From Dictyophora rubrovolvata (lineage: Eukaryota > Basidiomycota > Agaricomycetes > Phallales > Phallaceae): DNA of 64,000 bases. The notes below the pieces were generated by a model. It made no database searches, was not told the origin of the DNA, and was given only the letters and a program-made list of their open reading frames with translations. This document shows, piece after piece, positions 1-11,542 of this stretch. Made by a program: the position numbers and the translations under genes. The stretch is taken from NCBI GenBank assembly GCA_029959195.1, contig CP114120.1:1488001-1552000 (forward strand). Direction: 5' to 3'. How positions within the stretch are numbered: position 1 is the first letter of the stretch; each line of letters starts with the position of its first letter.

Positions 1-260
1 GGAGAAACGACAGATCGAAGTCAAACTCACAGCTCGGGGTTATGAAGTGGGTTATTTGGGAGAATATTATTTTATTTTATTTTTCGGTCGCTGATTTTTG
101 GAAACTACAGATAGAAGAAGGCCATCAGGACGATGAGCCACGGATTTATGAAACACTGGAAAATCTTTTGTGGAGTGTAAGCCCGAGCTACAGAGAACGT
201 CATCAGGCAGAAATAATTGCTCGACTGTCACACCACGAATACTTTGACGAATGCATATGA
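1..260 (+). CDS. 3' end of an unidentified gene (cut by window edge)
   Basis: An open frame enters from the left edge (codons from base 2). It joins in frame across a likely intron at 47-110 (GTGGGT donor, ACTACAG acceptor) to an exon at 111-260 that ends in TGA. The visible peptide is charged and helical-looking (RQIEVKLTARGYE, then IEEGHQDDEPRIYETLENLL). A run of this kind, with an 'L..RGYE' followed by an acidic stretch, is seen near the ends of some basidiomycete F-box proteins, but this is a weak resemblance and I do not assign a function. The stop lies only 58 bp before the next start codon. It could also be a non-coding leader of the next gene. Confidence 0.35.
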   Translation, partial: RNDRSKSNSQLGVMKWVIWENIILFYFSVADFWKLQIEEGHQDDEPRIYETLENLLWSVSPSYRERHQAEIIARLSHHEYFDECI

Positions 261-318
261 CGAAATACGAGCCGCGCACTTCTTCGGACTCTTGTATGAT
301 GCATGCAGCATACCAGTG

Positions 319-783
319 ATGTCTTCCTCTATGTTCTCTGAATCCACAGCTCGTGATCAGCTTTTATCGGCAGCTCAAAGAATTTGCAATGATTTCGCTT
401 CGCATAGAGACGTCCTAGCACACTTTTCAACATCGACAATCCCCATCGCTGTTGAACATGGTCATTCTTCCCTTGCTCCTTTCCTTGGTCGTGAATTCGT
501 CGGTCTCGAAGACGTCAAAACATACTTTTATATTCTGGCCAAAACTGTCAAATACGATAATATGGAATTCGTCGAGTATATCGTTGATGACCAACAGAGG
601 AAAGTCGTTGCAAAAGGCCGAGCAGGATTTACCTGGATAGAGACTCAGCAATCATGGGACGAGATGTTTGCTTATGTCCTTCAATTCGACGATGTTTACA
701 AATTAGCACGGTACGAAGTTTGGGCTGATTCCGGATCCGCTTATTTGGCTAGAACTGGTCAAACGCATGTATTACAATCATAA
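319..783 (+). CDS. SnoaL/NTF2-like small protein
   Basis: A single-exon frame of about 154 residues. The sequence from 'FLGREFVGLEDVKTYF' through 'AGFTWIETQQSWDEMF' to 'YEVWADSGSAYLAR' has the layout of basidiomycete SnoaL/NTF2-like proteins, which form a cone-shaped alpha+beta fold and may bind a small ligand or act as a polyketide-cyclase-like enzyme. The frame is open further upstream (from 217), but the first ATG that gives the usual family N-terminus (MSSSMFSES...) is at 319, with a second ATG at 331. No signal peptide or membrane segment is visible. The fold assignment is by recognition of sequence pattern. The substrate is unknown. Confidence 0.7.
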   Translation: MSSSMFSESTARDQLLSAAQRICNDFASHRDVLAHFSTSTIPIAVEHGHSSLAPFLGREFVGLEDVKTYFYILAKTVKYDNMEFVEYIVDDQQRKVVAKGRAGFTWIETQQSWDEMFAYVLQFDDVYKLARYEVWADSGSAYLARTGQTHVLQS

Positions 784-895
784 TCTCTGATAGGAGCTGT
801 TGAGATAGGATCTTGTACAATTCGATATATAAACCCCAAAATCCAAGTGTTTAAAACCCTCCGTATAGACTGAATAGGAACAGAGCAGTGCCATC

Positions 896-3800
896 ATGAT
901 GACGTATGTGACAGTCGACGCGAAGTCGGGTATGGTGTCTCCCTCCACCACTGACAACTATCCGGCCAACTTCCCTTATCGAACGTGTTTTGCAGCACAT
1001 CTTCGTGCTTGTTCTATCGGCGGTGGCTCATTTGCTTCATCTAACGATGGCTCCCGTGCAGTCATAGCAGGAAACGACGGTCCGTGAAATCCATGCATGA
1101 AACACTACACTCGTTGTTCACAGAGGACATCCAGTTCTGCGTTTGATCAGAATATCAGATACAAGTCGACAATCTACTGAACACCCGCATCTGAATGCAA
1201 GATTATGTGTCGGTCCTGGCGGTGCAACCATCGAGACAAGCCCAAACATGTGGCCCTCGTCTGGCCTTAAAGTAGACAGTGCCCCTACAGATGTCATATG
1301 GGGAAGAGGAGGTCCGAGATCTCATCCATCTATGTTCGTACCTTTGAGCTTATTACTTGAAACAGCATTCGACAATAAAATCGTGACAAGTGCACGTAAT
1401 GGTGAAATCATTTATTGGGATGTCTCGCGATTAGGGAATAAATTTGGTATATATTTTATAATATTTTAGCAAGTACAATAAAGTCCCCACGGCTAATATA
1501 CCATAGATAGTCGCGTTAGGGAACATAAACGTGCGATCAATCAACTTGCGCCGTCCCCTACTCTCCCGTGCATGTTTGTTAGTGGTTCACAGGATGGTTA
1601 TCTCCGCATTTGGGTAACTGTTTTTGCTATATTGGCTATCTCATCTACCTACTTTTGAAGGATTTTCGATCGCCTGCTTCGTCGGTTCTCAAAGTCTATC
1701 ATGCTGCTGGCATTCGAACGTTAGCTTTGTGCCCGGTGCCTTTCTACCCAATGCATGTTTGTGTTGGGTTGGAAAGTGGTACCATCCAGAGGTAAAGTAA
1801 ATATGCTTTAGTAACACGGTTTGGTATTTAACCTAGAAGTCAGATGGGACCTTCGGTCCAAGGCTCAGCCTTTGGAGCGAGTCACCCTTGCCCACTCTGG
1901 GGCAGTTCTTTCCATGGACTGGCAAAGTCCTGGCATGAATGAAAGTGGTCTTGGGTGGATCGTAACCAGCGGTATGGACAGAAGCGTCAAGGTGTGATTC
2001 CCCCCGCCCTGGTTGTTCTTTGCTGATAAATAATGATATGTTCTGGATAAGATATGGGATTTGACGAATTCTGGTACAAATATAACCACACCCAGTGACA
2101 AGGAAAAAGCTTTATTAACGACGAAGATGGGCGGTAATGGGCCCATACGAACGTTGCATCCAAGTTTCGTCGGCCGTCATGTCAAGTGGCGACAAGGAAG
2201 TCAAACTGAAATTGCAGTGAGTTTTCGCTCGCGATCTTATGTATCTTTTTTTTTAAAAAAAATCCTCGTAGATTGTCTCGAACACCGACTCAGATAGCGA
2301 TTCTATCGTAGAAATATGGGACATCAGACGAGGTTGGATTGGGAAGTGGGCTTTACAACACGGCGCCGAAGGGATTGAAGGTAGCGTGACTGGTACATAT
2401 TTTTAAATCTCAAGCCCTGGCTCCCGGTAATTTGAATCCTTATATCCTTACAGATCTTTCATTCGCGTCCGAGAATATTCTTCATACTCTGCATACCTCC
2501 GGAGCATTCGTTCAATACGATTTACACCATTCGCTCATTAAACCATTGGATGCGATTCCTAGGAATTCACTAGCGTGGACCGCTACGGGAGAGATGGCGT
2601 TCGTAACAGGTCTCAAAGATGAGCATGAAATTCCCTTTGACGATGTTGAGTATGTCTATCCTGTTTTCTTATGCCACGACGCCTCTTAACAAAAATCATC
2701 AAGAGATCTCAATGATCGGACAGACTATGCTCGACATAATTTCAAGACAATTACCGGCCCTCCCCATATTCCAAGCGACCAGACATTCGGAGTTCTTTCA
2801 ATAGTGAAAGGTGGTGCCCAAGATATGTCTCCAGAATTCAATACATTGCTGGGTATCGATGCCAATCGAATTACTCGATTGGCTAAACGATATATTTTCC
2901 GTTCAAATGACATCAACCGTGATAGGAGAGAAATTTGTATTGCAAATGCCAAGGTCAAAAAGCACAAGTACTGTTGTCAATGACATCCTCTGAACCCTCC
3001 GTTTTAGATAGCCGACTCAGAAGGCGACAATGAGGCTGCTCGTGTCTGGAATTTATTAGCCACTCTTTTAAATGACGAAGATGTTCGTGACGAAAGTGCA
3101 GAAAATGAAGTCGAGAACCAGCAAAGTCGTAACACGCCTCCACCTCAGTCTTCTCTTCTTTCTTTGCCAGAATCATCTCGGTCGATGTCAATTACTTTGA
3201 GCCATAACGTTGAGGATTCTCAAGTAGAAACTATTGGACACACTTCCGCGTCACCGTTGATGACAAGACCGACTACTACTACGATCACTGTTTCATCTTC
3301 TCCAGATAACCAATCAAACACCTTGACAGGACATTCTCAAGAAAAGAATGGAGATAAAAACTCGAATCACAGACAGAAAGATCCTCAAATGTCTCCCGTG
3401 TCAATGTATGACGCTTCAATTTCCAGTGCCGGTATGGGTGACGCCGGTGGTTCTGAATCGGGTAAGTATAATCAATCTCAAGCTTTTTTTGCTCAATCTT
3501 AACAATCATTTCCCAGTTGTTCGGAGGCCCCGTCATCGACCAGATTTCCGCCGTGAGTCTGGCCCTCTGAGTAGTACACCAGATCCTTCTTCCAGACGGT
3601 CTGGAGCCTTTCCACGTCCGCACGTTGGTGGAGGCGCTTTGGATAGCTCGGATGACGAAAACGATGATGATCCGAAAAGCGAGGGTAGCGGGGGAACGAC
3701 GCATCATACTGGCACTTGGAACAAAAGCAAGCTAACAAGTATGATGGAAGAATACAGAAAACTGAGAAGCGACGGGTCGATTCCCTTGTCTATGAATTCA

Positions 3801-5913
3801 TCTGAAAGGGTTTCTGAAGAAGACCGTCGTGATGGGGTGTCGCCTGGGGTAATGACGCGTAGCACCTCTGCGAAATCTTTTTCAGAAAGCTCTAAAAGTA
3901 ATACCCCCACCAAAACCCCGTATCCCCGTTTAAATCTGAGTGCCGTTCAAGATGCCGATCACCAGAAATTAAACAGTGCCACTACCAAATCTGGATCAGC
4001 CTCTACGTCTTCCTCGTCATCAAAGATGCAAATGTCAAAAGGTCGACAGACTCAACCTTCTATCAGTTTATCGTCATCCTCTTCGTCGCTCTCAAAACCC
4101 GTGTCTCGACACGTGCTAAAACTTCCACATATTTCACAGATACCTCCCATGGTAAGAGTTCGTTCCGCCAAAACACTACCGAGTCCCAGTCCGCTTTCAA
4201 GAGTATTCACACCGCAGTCCCGTGGAAATGAGGGACCGATAACAAGTTTAATACATGCACAGCGCATGCGTGATATATCTCCAGATGAACATTTTTCGGA
4301 TGATGAAGAGGAAGGGGTCGGTTCTGAATCCGAGTCGCATTCAGATTTGGAGGAAATCGTTTCTGACCCGGATAGCGACCTAGAAGTGGAAGATGGGTCT
4401 GATGATTCCTATCAAGACCCCCCTTCTCGTTCGTTGGCGCGATCTAATTCGGTTCCTATCCCCTCGTTAGTGTCCCAAACACTTGGTTCGGCAGATCCGC
4501 TTTCGTGGAATGTTCCCAGACGGACACCATCTAAGAGTAGTATACGCACAGTTACTGTCGCGGTACCTTCCCGACCCCCATCCGTTTTGTCCGACAAATC
4601 CCGCCGCTATGCAGAAAGCAACGTTGAAGAGGGAGATCAAGTTTCAGCATCGGAACGTATTACTGTGATGCAGGAGTCTGTGACTTCCACGCGACGCCCT
4701 TCTCCTTCTCCTGCCCCCGTATCAGGCAATATTGGGACTAGCACGGGTACAGGACTGGGTCTTGTGAATGTGACGGCCGACGATAATGGAGGAGGGAATG
4801 CAAGTCTCTTCAATGTTTCTATCCATCGGTTGCGGCCTATTAATTTGGCTGTCCCATCATGGGAGAAAAAGTGGAGAGACATGGTTTGGAAGGAGATGAA
4901 GAAAAACTTCGAACGGTTATCTGAGAATGTAAGCTCCATTGTCGTTCAGCATTTATACGTCTCTCATGAATTTTACAGGGTGATGTGCAGATGTGTGCGA
5001 TGCTGGCGATTTTGGTGCCGGGGGAGTTGGGGCTGAGGAAGGCTGCAATAAGAAGATGCGTTGAAGCTTATATTGGTAAGTACAAATGTTCTGTTGAAAC
5101 TGGTGGGCTCCACTTAATTTCGGCATCAGAATTGCTGTCTCGTTTAAGGCAGCATATACTTGCAGCTCACGTGCGAAAATACACTGAAATGAATTTGACT
5201 GAACAAACAGGCCAGGTATGGTTCAACATTGTTTTAATACATCCTATTGAACCGAAAACAGGCTACCATATATTCCGCGTGTGGGAGGTGTAATACGTCC
5301 CTTAGAAGAACACCACGTGGAACGTTGCTTTGTTCCAAGTGTAAATTTCAACCTAATCGTTGTTCGATCTGGTCCGTAATCTATTATCTTTATTTTTATT
5401 TATTTGGACTTGTTTTCTGACATCTTGTCTAGCCATCTACCCGTTCACAGGCTATTCATACACTGTCCTATATGTGAACATGGAGGGCACGAAACATGTT
5501 ATCGCTCATATATGACCAGCCATCCTGCAACTGAACTTCCTGTCCCGAGTACAGCGATTTCTCTATTTTCTAATACTTTCAGCCTTTTCACGCAGTCGAC
5601 CAATTCTCTTCCATTCTCTGGCTCGTCGTTTGGGAGTAGTGTGGCTATGGATGACAGTACATCAACATATTATAGCTTTTCAGAGACAGCTAGTGGTGGC
5701 GAAACCAGCCTCGAGGAGGAGGATAGCGAATTGACTGCAAGTTCAAATCCTACAGGATCGGAACATGGTACGGATGTCCTCCGGAAGACGCGACTTGGTG
5801 CTCAAAGTAGGCCGATCCAAACCTGGGGTCATGCATGCCCAGCTGGGTGTGGACATTGGTGTTGGGGGACCAACATCAACATGGAAAGAAATGAAGTGTT
5901 GAATCGTTTATAA
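896..5913 (+). CDS. RTC1: WDR24/RTC1-like subunit of the SEA/GATOR2 complex
   Basis: A multi-exon gene (a dozen or more introns) for a protein of roughly 1,200-1,300 residues. The N-terminal third is a WD40 propeller: 'LFVSGSQDGYLRIW'-type blade ends such as 'MFVSGSQDGYLRIW', 'WDLRSKAQPLERV', 'WIVTSGMDRSVK' and 'VEIWDIRRGWIGKW'. A long Ser/Pro/acidic low-complexity stretch (about 3160-4790) follows, then a helical block beginning near 'INLAVPSWEKKWRDMV', and a C-terminal zinc-binding RING-like region with CGRC, CSKC, CPIC and finally 'GHACPAGCGHWCW', the hallmark ending of WDR24/Sea2. In yeast this protein (Rtc1/Sea2) sits on the vacuole membrane and controls TORC1 in response to amino acids. 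Start: ATG ATG at 896/899; the first intron is likely GTCCGT..AG at about 1080-1131. The middle insertion is longer and less ordered than in animal WDR24. Assignment is firm from the C-terminus and propeller; exact splice sites are not. Confidence 0.85.
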
Positions 5914-6088
5914 TTTATAATTTCATCCAAGTTCCATTTTTTTGTAACCGCCACCGCAATTCACGTCACGGTTAGTGTTTCACTGACACGCCATGACGTA
6001 ATGAGCTGATCGATCACAATTACCGTTGGATGCAGCACCTGACATATCTTAATACCTACCTTAGTGGTTGAGTTTTACGCCTTATTTC

Positions 6089-6943
6089 ATGACGACGATA
6101 CTGTCTCAATTACCTGTCGAAATCATCATTATTATCGTAACCTACGCAGCCGATGAAGATAAAGACCTCGCGGCCAAGTTGTGTCGAGTTTCGAGCTGGA
6201 TTCGGGATGTCGTAGAACCAATACTATACAGGGTCGTGTGTTTAAATCACCTAGCGCATTCGGAGACAAACAGAAGGTTGAAACAGTTCCAGACTCGCAA
6301 GTTTGTCAGATGCTTCGGGTTGGCTGGTGCACCGAACCTGAGCGGCCGTGACGATCTGGAAAACCATCCTTTCCAAACCATTACAAACTTTGCCAGCGAC
6401 AGCGTTTATAACTTGAGATTGGTGGTTACAGAAAACATAGAAGAAATGCATTTGCTGAATATCGTCGCCTACCGTGCTTTCGAAGGAATTACATTTCCTC
6501 GTTTGAAGAGGCTTCATTATTGCGGTAGAAGAGCACCTTTCTTGTTGTTAGGTTCGGCAGCATTGTCGATTCCACGACTACTGAGGGAAACCAAGCTAAC
6601 GCAGTTGGCCATTTCAATATCGGAAGAGCCAAACATGACCAACTTCATCTCAGACATCAAAGAGATATTGAAAAGCCATGGCACGCTAAGGCTTCTTTAC
6701 ATTCGAATACTCCACAGCACGGCACTAGTGCTACAAGGTGTAGACTATGAATCACTGGAGGGACAGTTGGCATCGATCGGGGACTCTCGCCTAATAGTCA
6801 AACGTGTAGATGCGATCGCCAATACAGAGATTCTACTACATGAATGGGAGCAGAATGCAAGAAAAGGGAGAGGGTTCTGGGATTGGGCAGAGTTTCAATT
6901 AAGGCAAAGAAGTCCTATCAGGGTCACCCTCTGTCAGAGCTGA
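6089..6943 (+). CDS. F-box-like protein, single exon
   Basis: An uninterrupted frame of 284 codons from the first ATG. The N-terminus 'ILSQLPVEIIIIIVTYAA' followed by 'LCRVSSWIRDVVEPILYR' is the usual basidiomycete F-box-like pattern: 'LP.Eii..I' helix, then a 'C..vs..w...v.p.Ly' helix. The rest has the leucine-spaced look of a divergent repeat or solenoid region ('FPRLKRLHYCGRR', 'LTQLAISISEEPN'). Such proteins often act as substrate adaptors for SCF ubiquitin ligases, but the family is large and mostly untested. An upstream in-frame TTG at 6068 is not needed. Single-exon structure contrasts with the intron-rich neighbours. Confidence 0.6.
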   Translation: MTTILSQLPVEIIIIIVTYAADEDKDLAAKLCRVSSWIRDVVEPILYRVVCLNHLAHSETNRRLKQFQTRKFVRCFGLAGAPNLSGRDDLENHPFQTITNFASDSVYNLRLVVTENIEEMHLLNIVAYRAFEGITFPRLKRLHYCGRRAPFLLLGSAALSIPRLLRETKLTQLAISISEEPNMTNFISDIKEILKSHGTLRLLYIRILHSTALVLQGVDYESLEGQLASIGDSRLIVKRVDAIANTEILLHEWEQNARKGRGFWDWAEFQLRQRSPIRVTLCQS

Positions 6944-7993
6944 ACAAGTACGCGTAGCAGATCTTGTAATTTCAATGCATTCGCGCCACTGTACTGCAAT
7001 GGCTTACAGACGTGTTCAGATTCAGCAAATGATGCTATACGATGAGACGTGTCATTGATTACATACAAGTTGTGTAGTAAGCGCTGGGCAAAGCGGAACC
7101 GTAGTCTTTTGACAGACGCCTTTCAGTGTGATACTCAACACTATGAGGTGAGACTTTATGGCCCATTGGAATAAATGATTCATAGCAGATTCTACCATCA
7201 TTCTGAAGCTATGTGAATTATGATGCATGTTTTACTATCATCTAAATACAGGTACGCATACTATTTACTAGCGGTTGTTTCGAGCATTGTGATTTGTAAA
7301 TCCAAACCTCGCTGTCATTATTGAAATAGGTGGCGATGCACATTTCGATATTGCGCCTTGTCTTTTCTCCGTTTTTTTTTCGAGGTAAGAAAAGGAAGCC
7401 TCAACTATTCAGTGCGAAGTTTTCAGCCGGACAAATAATTAACCCGCCGGTGGAACTAATATGACGCTGCCATTCAAGTCACAAGTGGCACTGCTTGCCA
7501 TGCGCAGTCCAATCATATCAACGAACTCCAAAGATGTGGATATTTAACGATCCGGGGAATGACATACTCTATAGTCGTTCGCAAGTGGGCAACAACCTCA
7601 AAGTTAGTATCGATGAGGCATAAATTGTTTTGCAAAGCTCACAATAACCACAAGTCGCATACTTGCCGTCATTTCAATCTCGCTTGATTTCACATCTGGG
7701 TATTGTCCATGTCGTACTGGTAGTTGCTCTGACCATGGCAAGCCGAGCGCTAGTAGTGCCAGTGGCTGTCCTATTTTACGTCTTCCTGGTTCCGAGCAAA
7801 TGTACCCCAATCCAAGGAGGATTGAGTTGGGGCATCATTTATGACGACTTTGGGATCATCCTATCACGTTGCACACCTAAAAATGAGACGATTGAAATTC
7901 GAATACCCTCACCATGACCTGAGCATATATAACACTGTAACACTGCACATTCTGCCTCTCTTCCTCAGAGGCGTGGAGGGGTGCCGTTAAAGG
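6944..7993. other. Intergenic, about 1.05 kb
   Basis: No convincing gene. The longest plus-strand frame here (7663-7917) starts at a TTG, has no recognisable domain and no introns that extend it. The region presumably holds the 3' UTR of the F-box-like gene and the promoter of the next F-box gene. The tract near 7370 is T-rich (TTTTTTTT). Confidence 0.5.
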
Positions 7994-9522
7994 ATGTCAA
8001 AATCTTCAGGCCGATGTGTATGTTGTCTATTTCCTTCTAATTGGTGCTTGGTATATTTATCCCTATGCTTATCAGCATATCCTTCGAGCTCCTGGAGAAC
8101 TCATCTTCAAATGTCTAGAGTATCTGTTACCTGAAATTCATGATACCTCAGATTTCAGGTACCCGCTCGCTGTCGGGGATCCTTCAGATCTCCTTCGCTG
8201 CCGTTTGGTGTGCCATGTATTCTATATGATTTCCTCCTCCTTGGTCTGGAGACGCATCAAGTTCATCTTGCCGGGCTATAGATCGTCAACTCCGTCAGCA
8301 GTCTCAGTTGCCCACGATGATGTCTCCAAACTGACAGAAATCGTGAGATTTCTGTCGAGCAGTTCACATTTCATTAAGAATATTAGACTGTTGATCATCC
8401 TTGCCAACGGTCCCCTATACGAGCAGGCGATGCGTCAGAATACGGTCCCCACATTTTCAAGTTTAATTCCATCATTCACCAACGTGAGGATTTTAAACCT
8501 AGAAAATGTCTCTATCCTTGGCCCTGAAGTGATGCTTCAACTATTTCTCCCCCCGAGCTTGCATACAGTCCGTCTCGGTAACATTGACTTTTCAAGCTTT
8601 TCCAGTCTAGGTCGGCCAGCCAATCCGAGTATCAAATCTCTCGCGATCCATCACTGTCAACAACCCGCAGAACTATTCAAAATAATGCCTTCAGTTCGAG
8701 CTTTTGACGGAGAAATAGATGAAGCATCGGTCCGTACGACACGGTGGCCATCTCTAAACGAGATCTCATTCCGAAGCGATATCCCCATGTGGGATGACTT
8801 GGCACGCATATTCCTGGTACTCTATCTTCTTTTTGATCGATCAACGGACATTATACCTAACACCGGAAATTTACAGTCCTGGCGGCAGTTCCGACGCAGC
8901 GTACCTCTATGCCTCACCGAACTTATGATTTCTCAGTGGCACTTTAATCCCAAAATTAAAAAATTATTTTCTATCATCCAACCTTTCATAGGGAATCCTC
9001 TCATCAAGTTGACCTTGTATTATGTGGAGGAGCCCTCAGTTGAAAATCTGGATTTGATTATCCGTTTCTTTCCTTCCTTACAACATTTATCCCTCCTCAG
9101 TGACGAGGAATTGGTCCAATGGCCCAATAACATAGTGAGTTTATATTCCTCCTTTTTTTCGGAATTGGTATTTCTCGTACAAATTTATTTTCTCCACCAA
9201 GGAAACCTACAGTAACTGTCTCTCCCAACTAAATCAACTCCGACTTTTAGAGTGGAATTTCTATGACGACGATGTTAGTGACAACACCTTTTACGGTGAC
9301 TGGAACATGGTCAGTGAAGATCGTCTTTCAGAGATGGTCATTTGTCTGGCAAACTGTTGCCCCTGTCTCAGAGAAGTTCGGTTCTGCCTTGTAGTTGACG
9401 GCTATATGGGCTTGACACTGTGTAAAAATGGCTCCGAGACCGACATCGAGAATATCTTTTACTCTGATTCTCTGACATTCTGCACTTCGTCATGGGCTCC
9501 ATATAATTTCAGCGATGCTTAA
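7994..9522 (+). CDS. F-box/LRR-type protein, three exons
   Basis: The likely start is ATG at 7994 (MSKSSGRC). A 58-nt intron at 8018-8075 (GTATGT...TTATCAG) then joins in frame to 'HILRAPGELIFKCLEYLLPE'. A second intron at 9135-9201 (GTGAGT...CCAAG) joins 'WPNNI' to 'ETYSNCLSQLNQLRLLEW', and the frame ends with TAA at 9522. The F-box is 'APGELIFKCLEYLLP' plus 'DLLRCRLVCHVFYMISSSLVWRRI'; after it come leucine-rich segments ('FTNVRILNLENVSI', 'FPSLQHLSLLSDEEL') typical of fungal F-box/LRR proteins. It is probably an adaptor for SCF ubiquitin ligase; target unknown. The frame could also be read from a GTG at 8016 without the first intron, but the spliced form has an ATG and ideal splice signals. 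Confidence 0.7.
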
Positions 9523-9753
9523 GTCATCGCCATTTGATCCACTATGCCTTTGTTTTCCCAAATATCCCTGGACATTGATGATACCATACACGCATTGTAT
9601 TCTCAACAACCCCATCGGCTTTGCATTCACGAACAACGCCTCATATGAACCTTGTTATCCTCATATAATTATTGCCGTAATTCCTATGTCATACACACTA
9701 ATATAGAATTAATACTGATTTGTTTAAGATATCATTAGTGTCTCGTGAGTTCT

Positions 9754-11331
9754 TCATTTGGCGTATGATCTCGATAACAGACCAATCATCGAGAAGGCTT
9801 TGTTAAGATACTTGAAAGGTAAGAAATGTTCATTCGTAGTCCATAAACTTATTGCATTCGCCCTCAAGGCGAATTGAGAATAAGTTTCCTCCAATGACAC
9901 CAGTGCAGACGAGTCATTGATATCCATTTTGACATCTTGTAAAGTTACTAGGACGACGATATCTTCCCGTAACCTTAACAGTCGTTCGAGATGTCCGATA
10001 GAGAATTCGACACAGGGACTGAATTGGATTTCTTCCAGAGCCGGACATAGAGAGCTTTCATTAAAATTGGTGACCGGAGATGAGGACGACGGTGGTTCTA
10101 TGAATCGTTGGAAAAATGTCTCCTCAATTATACAGCTGAGCAATGATATTCTCTTGAGCTCTCGAAGATATGCAAAAATATTGTAGAGATCGGGACCGAG
10201 GCTGAGCCCTGCACAGATGAATTCTTGGATACGAGGGGATTTTCCAAACACCAAACTTCGTAGAGAAGGACTTGCATCTCTGCGACTTAGATGCCCCATG
10301 ACAGACACATCGAGAACCTCTAAAACGGGTAATTCTAATTTCTCGAATATGGCGGTGATACTATCCCAGAAGAAGACGTGTGACGGTAAACGAATCGCTA
10401 GTTTCAAGGTCGTAAGACACGGCAAACGAAATGGGATATCGAGAACGGTATCTGGTAAATCATTAATTTCCAAGTTTAAGGTCCGTAGAGTCTGCTTGAC
10501 TTTGAAAAGGAATTTGAAATCTTGAGCTATATCTTTCGTAAGGAGCAGATGGACATACTCCAAGGCTTTCGGCACAAGGTACGCTCCTCCAGATTGATAA
10601 CCAGACATTAAGAAGAGCTTAAACAGCTTAGGTGTGTTTATGGAGCCCATGATAGGTAGCGTAGACGGAGGAAAGAATTGATGCAAATGAAGCACTGTCA
10701 GTTCTGGGATATGAATGACTTGCCCTACGGGAAATAGATATTTAATGAGGAGATCCCTAAACTGGTTATCTCTCGAGAATTCTGCCATAAAAAATCGAAA
10801 TTTCGAGACATGGGGTGATAGCAGACGTAAGAAATCCTCGGCTATGCCACTTTGTTGGGGCCTCCATAACAAGATCAACAATTCCAGAGGAAGTGGATCC
10901 GATCGATGAAGCCATTGATGTATTGTAGCTTTGTAAGGAATATAATCCAGGAACACGAGCTGAGTCCACACTCGAGGCGTTCTTCTCAAAATCGATGCCC
11001 ACCGGCGACATACAAGAGAAAGGCGACAGCGTAATTGATCAGGGTGAACAGGAGGAAACATCTGGGCTTCTCGTTTGTATCGTTTAGCATTTTCGGCATA
11101 TTGCTGTATGTCAATCGTGCAATAATCTATGAATACGTCTTGAAGTATTTCTACTGGCAGCGCATGAATGCTTGCTGGTTCCGAGAAGGCAGCTTCTGTG
11201 ACGCTCCGAGGAGCCTGTCGCGAAGCCGGGTATTTGGGCGAGTCTGGGTTTCTACCAGTTTGGAGGATGTTCCTCAAGAAAAAGAAATCCATAAAAGAGT
11301 TGAAGAACTTTCGAAAAAAAGAGGAACGCAT
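9754..11331 (-). CDS. F-box/LRR-type protein, single exon
   Basis: A long uninterrupted minus-strand frame of about 525 residues from the first ATG (MRSSFFRKFFNSFMDFFFLR). The F-box is at roughly residues 55-120: 'IHALPVEILQDVFIDYC', then 'LRCRLSLVCRRWASILRRTP' and 'VWTQLVF', a classic basidiomycete F-box with the 'C..W..i...tP.LW..i' signature. The remainder contains spaced leucine motifs ('PELTVLHLHQFFPPS', 'LPCLTTLKLAIRLPS', 'LPVLEVLDVSVMGHL'). It lies tail-to-tail with the F-box gene at 7994-9522 (231 bp apart). The open frame runs a further 21 codons upstream to a TTG; I prefer the ATG. Likely an SCF substrate adaptor; target unknown. Confidence 0.75.
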   Translation of the reverse strand: MRSSFFRKFFNSFMDFFFLRNILQTGRNPDSPKYPASRQAPRSVTEAAFSEPASIHALPVEILQDVFIDYCTIDIQQYAENAKRYKREAQMFPPVHPDQLRCRLSLVCRRWASILRRTPRVWTQLVFLDYIPYKATIHQWLHRSDPLPLELLILLWRPQQSGIAEDFLRLLSPHVSKFRFFMAEFSRDNQFRDLLIKYLFPVGQVIHIPELTVLHLHQFFPPSTLPIMGSINTPKLFKLFLMSGYQSGGAYLVPKALEYVHLLLTKDIAQDFKFLFKVKQTLRTLNLEINDLPDTVLDIPFRLPCLTTLKLAIRLPSHVFFWDSITAIFEKLELPVLEVLDVSVMGHLSRRDASPSLRSLVFGKSPRIQEFICAGLSLGPDLYNIFAYLRELKRISLLSCIIEETFFQRFIEPPSSSSPVTNFNESSLCPALEEIQFSPCVEFSIGHLERLLRLREDIVVLVTLQDVKMDINDSSALVSLEETYSQFALRANAISLWTTNEHFLPFKYLNKAFSMIGLLSRSYAK

Positions 11332-11542
11332 GTCACCGGCCGTGTCACCGGTGTAGTCAGGCCGACCCAAACTAAAGAGATACCAACCAACCAACTGAAA
11401 CGCCTACAGTGACAAGCAGTTTTTGCTAAAAGGGCAATGTATGTATATGTATATCATATTGATACATATTCTTCGGAGATGTTTTACGAGGAAGGATAGA
11501 ATATAGTTATATGTAATTGTAATTACTTCAACGCGAGAATGA

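Noticed and set aside
7663-7917. 84-codon plus-strand frame with a hydrophobic stretch
   Set aside because: It starts at TTG, has no family match, no supporting introns and lies in an intergenic gap.
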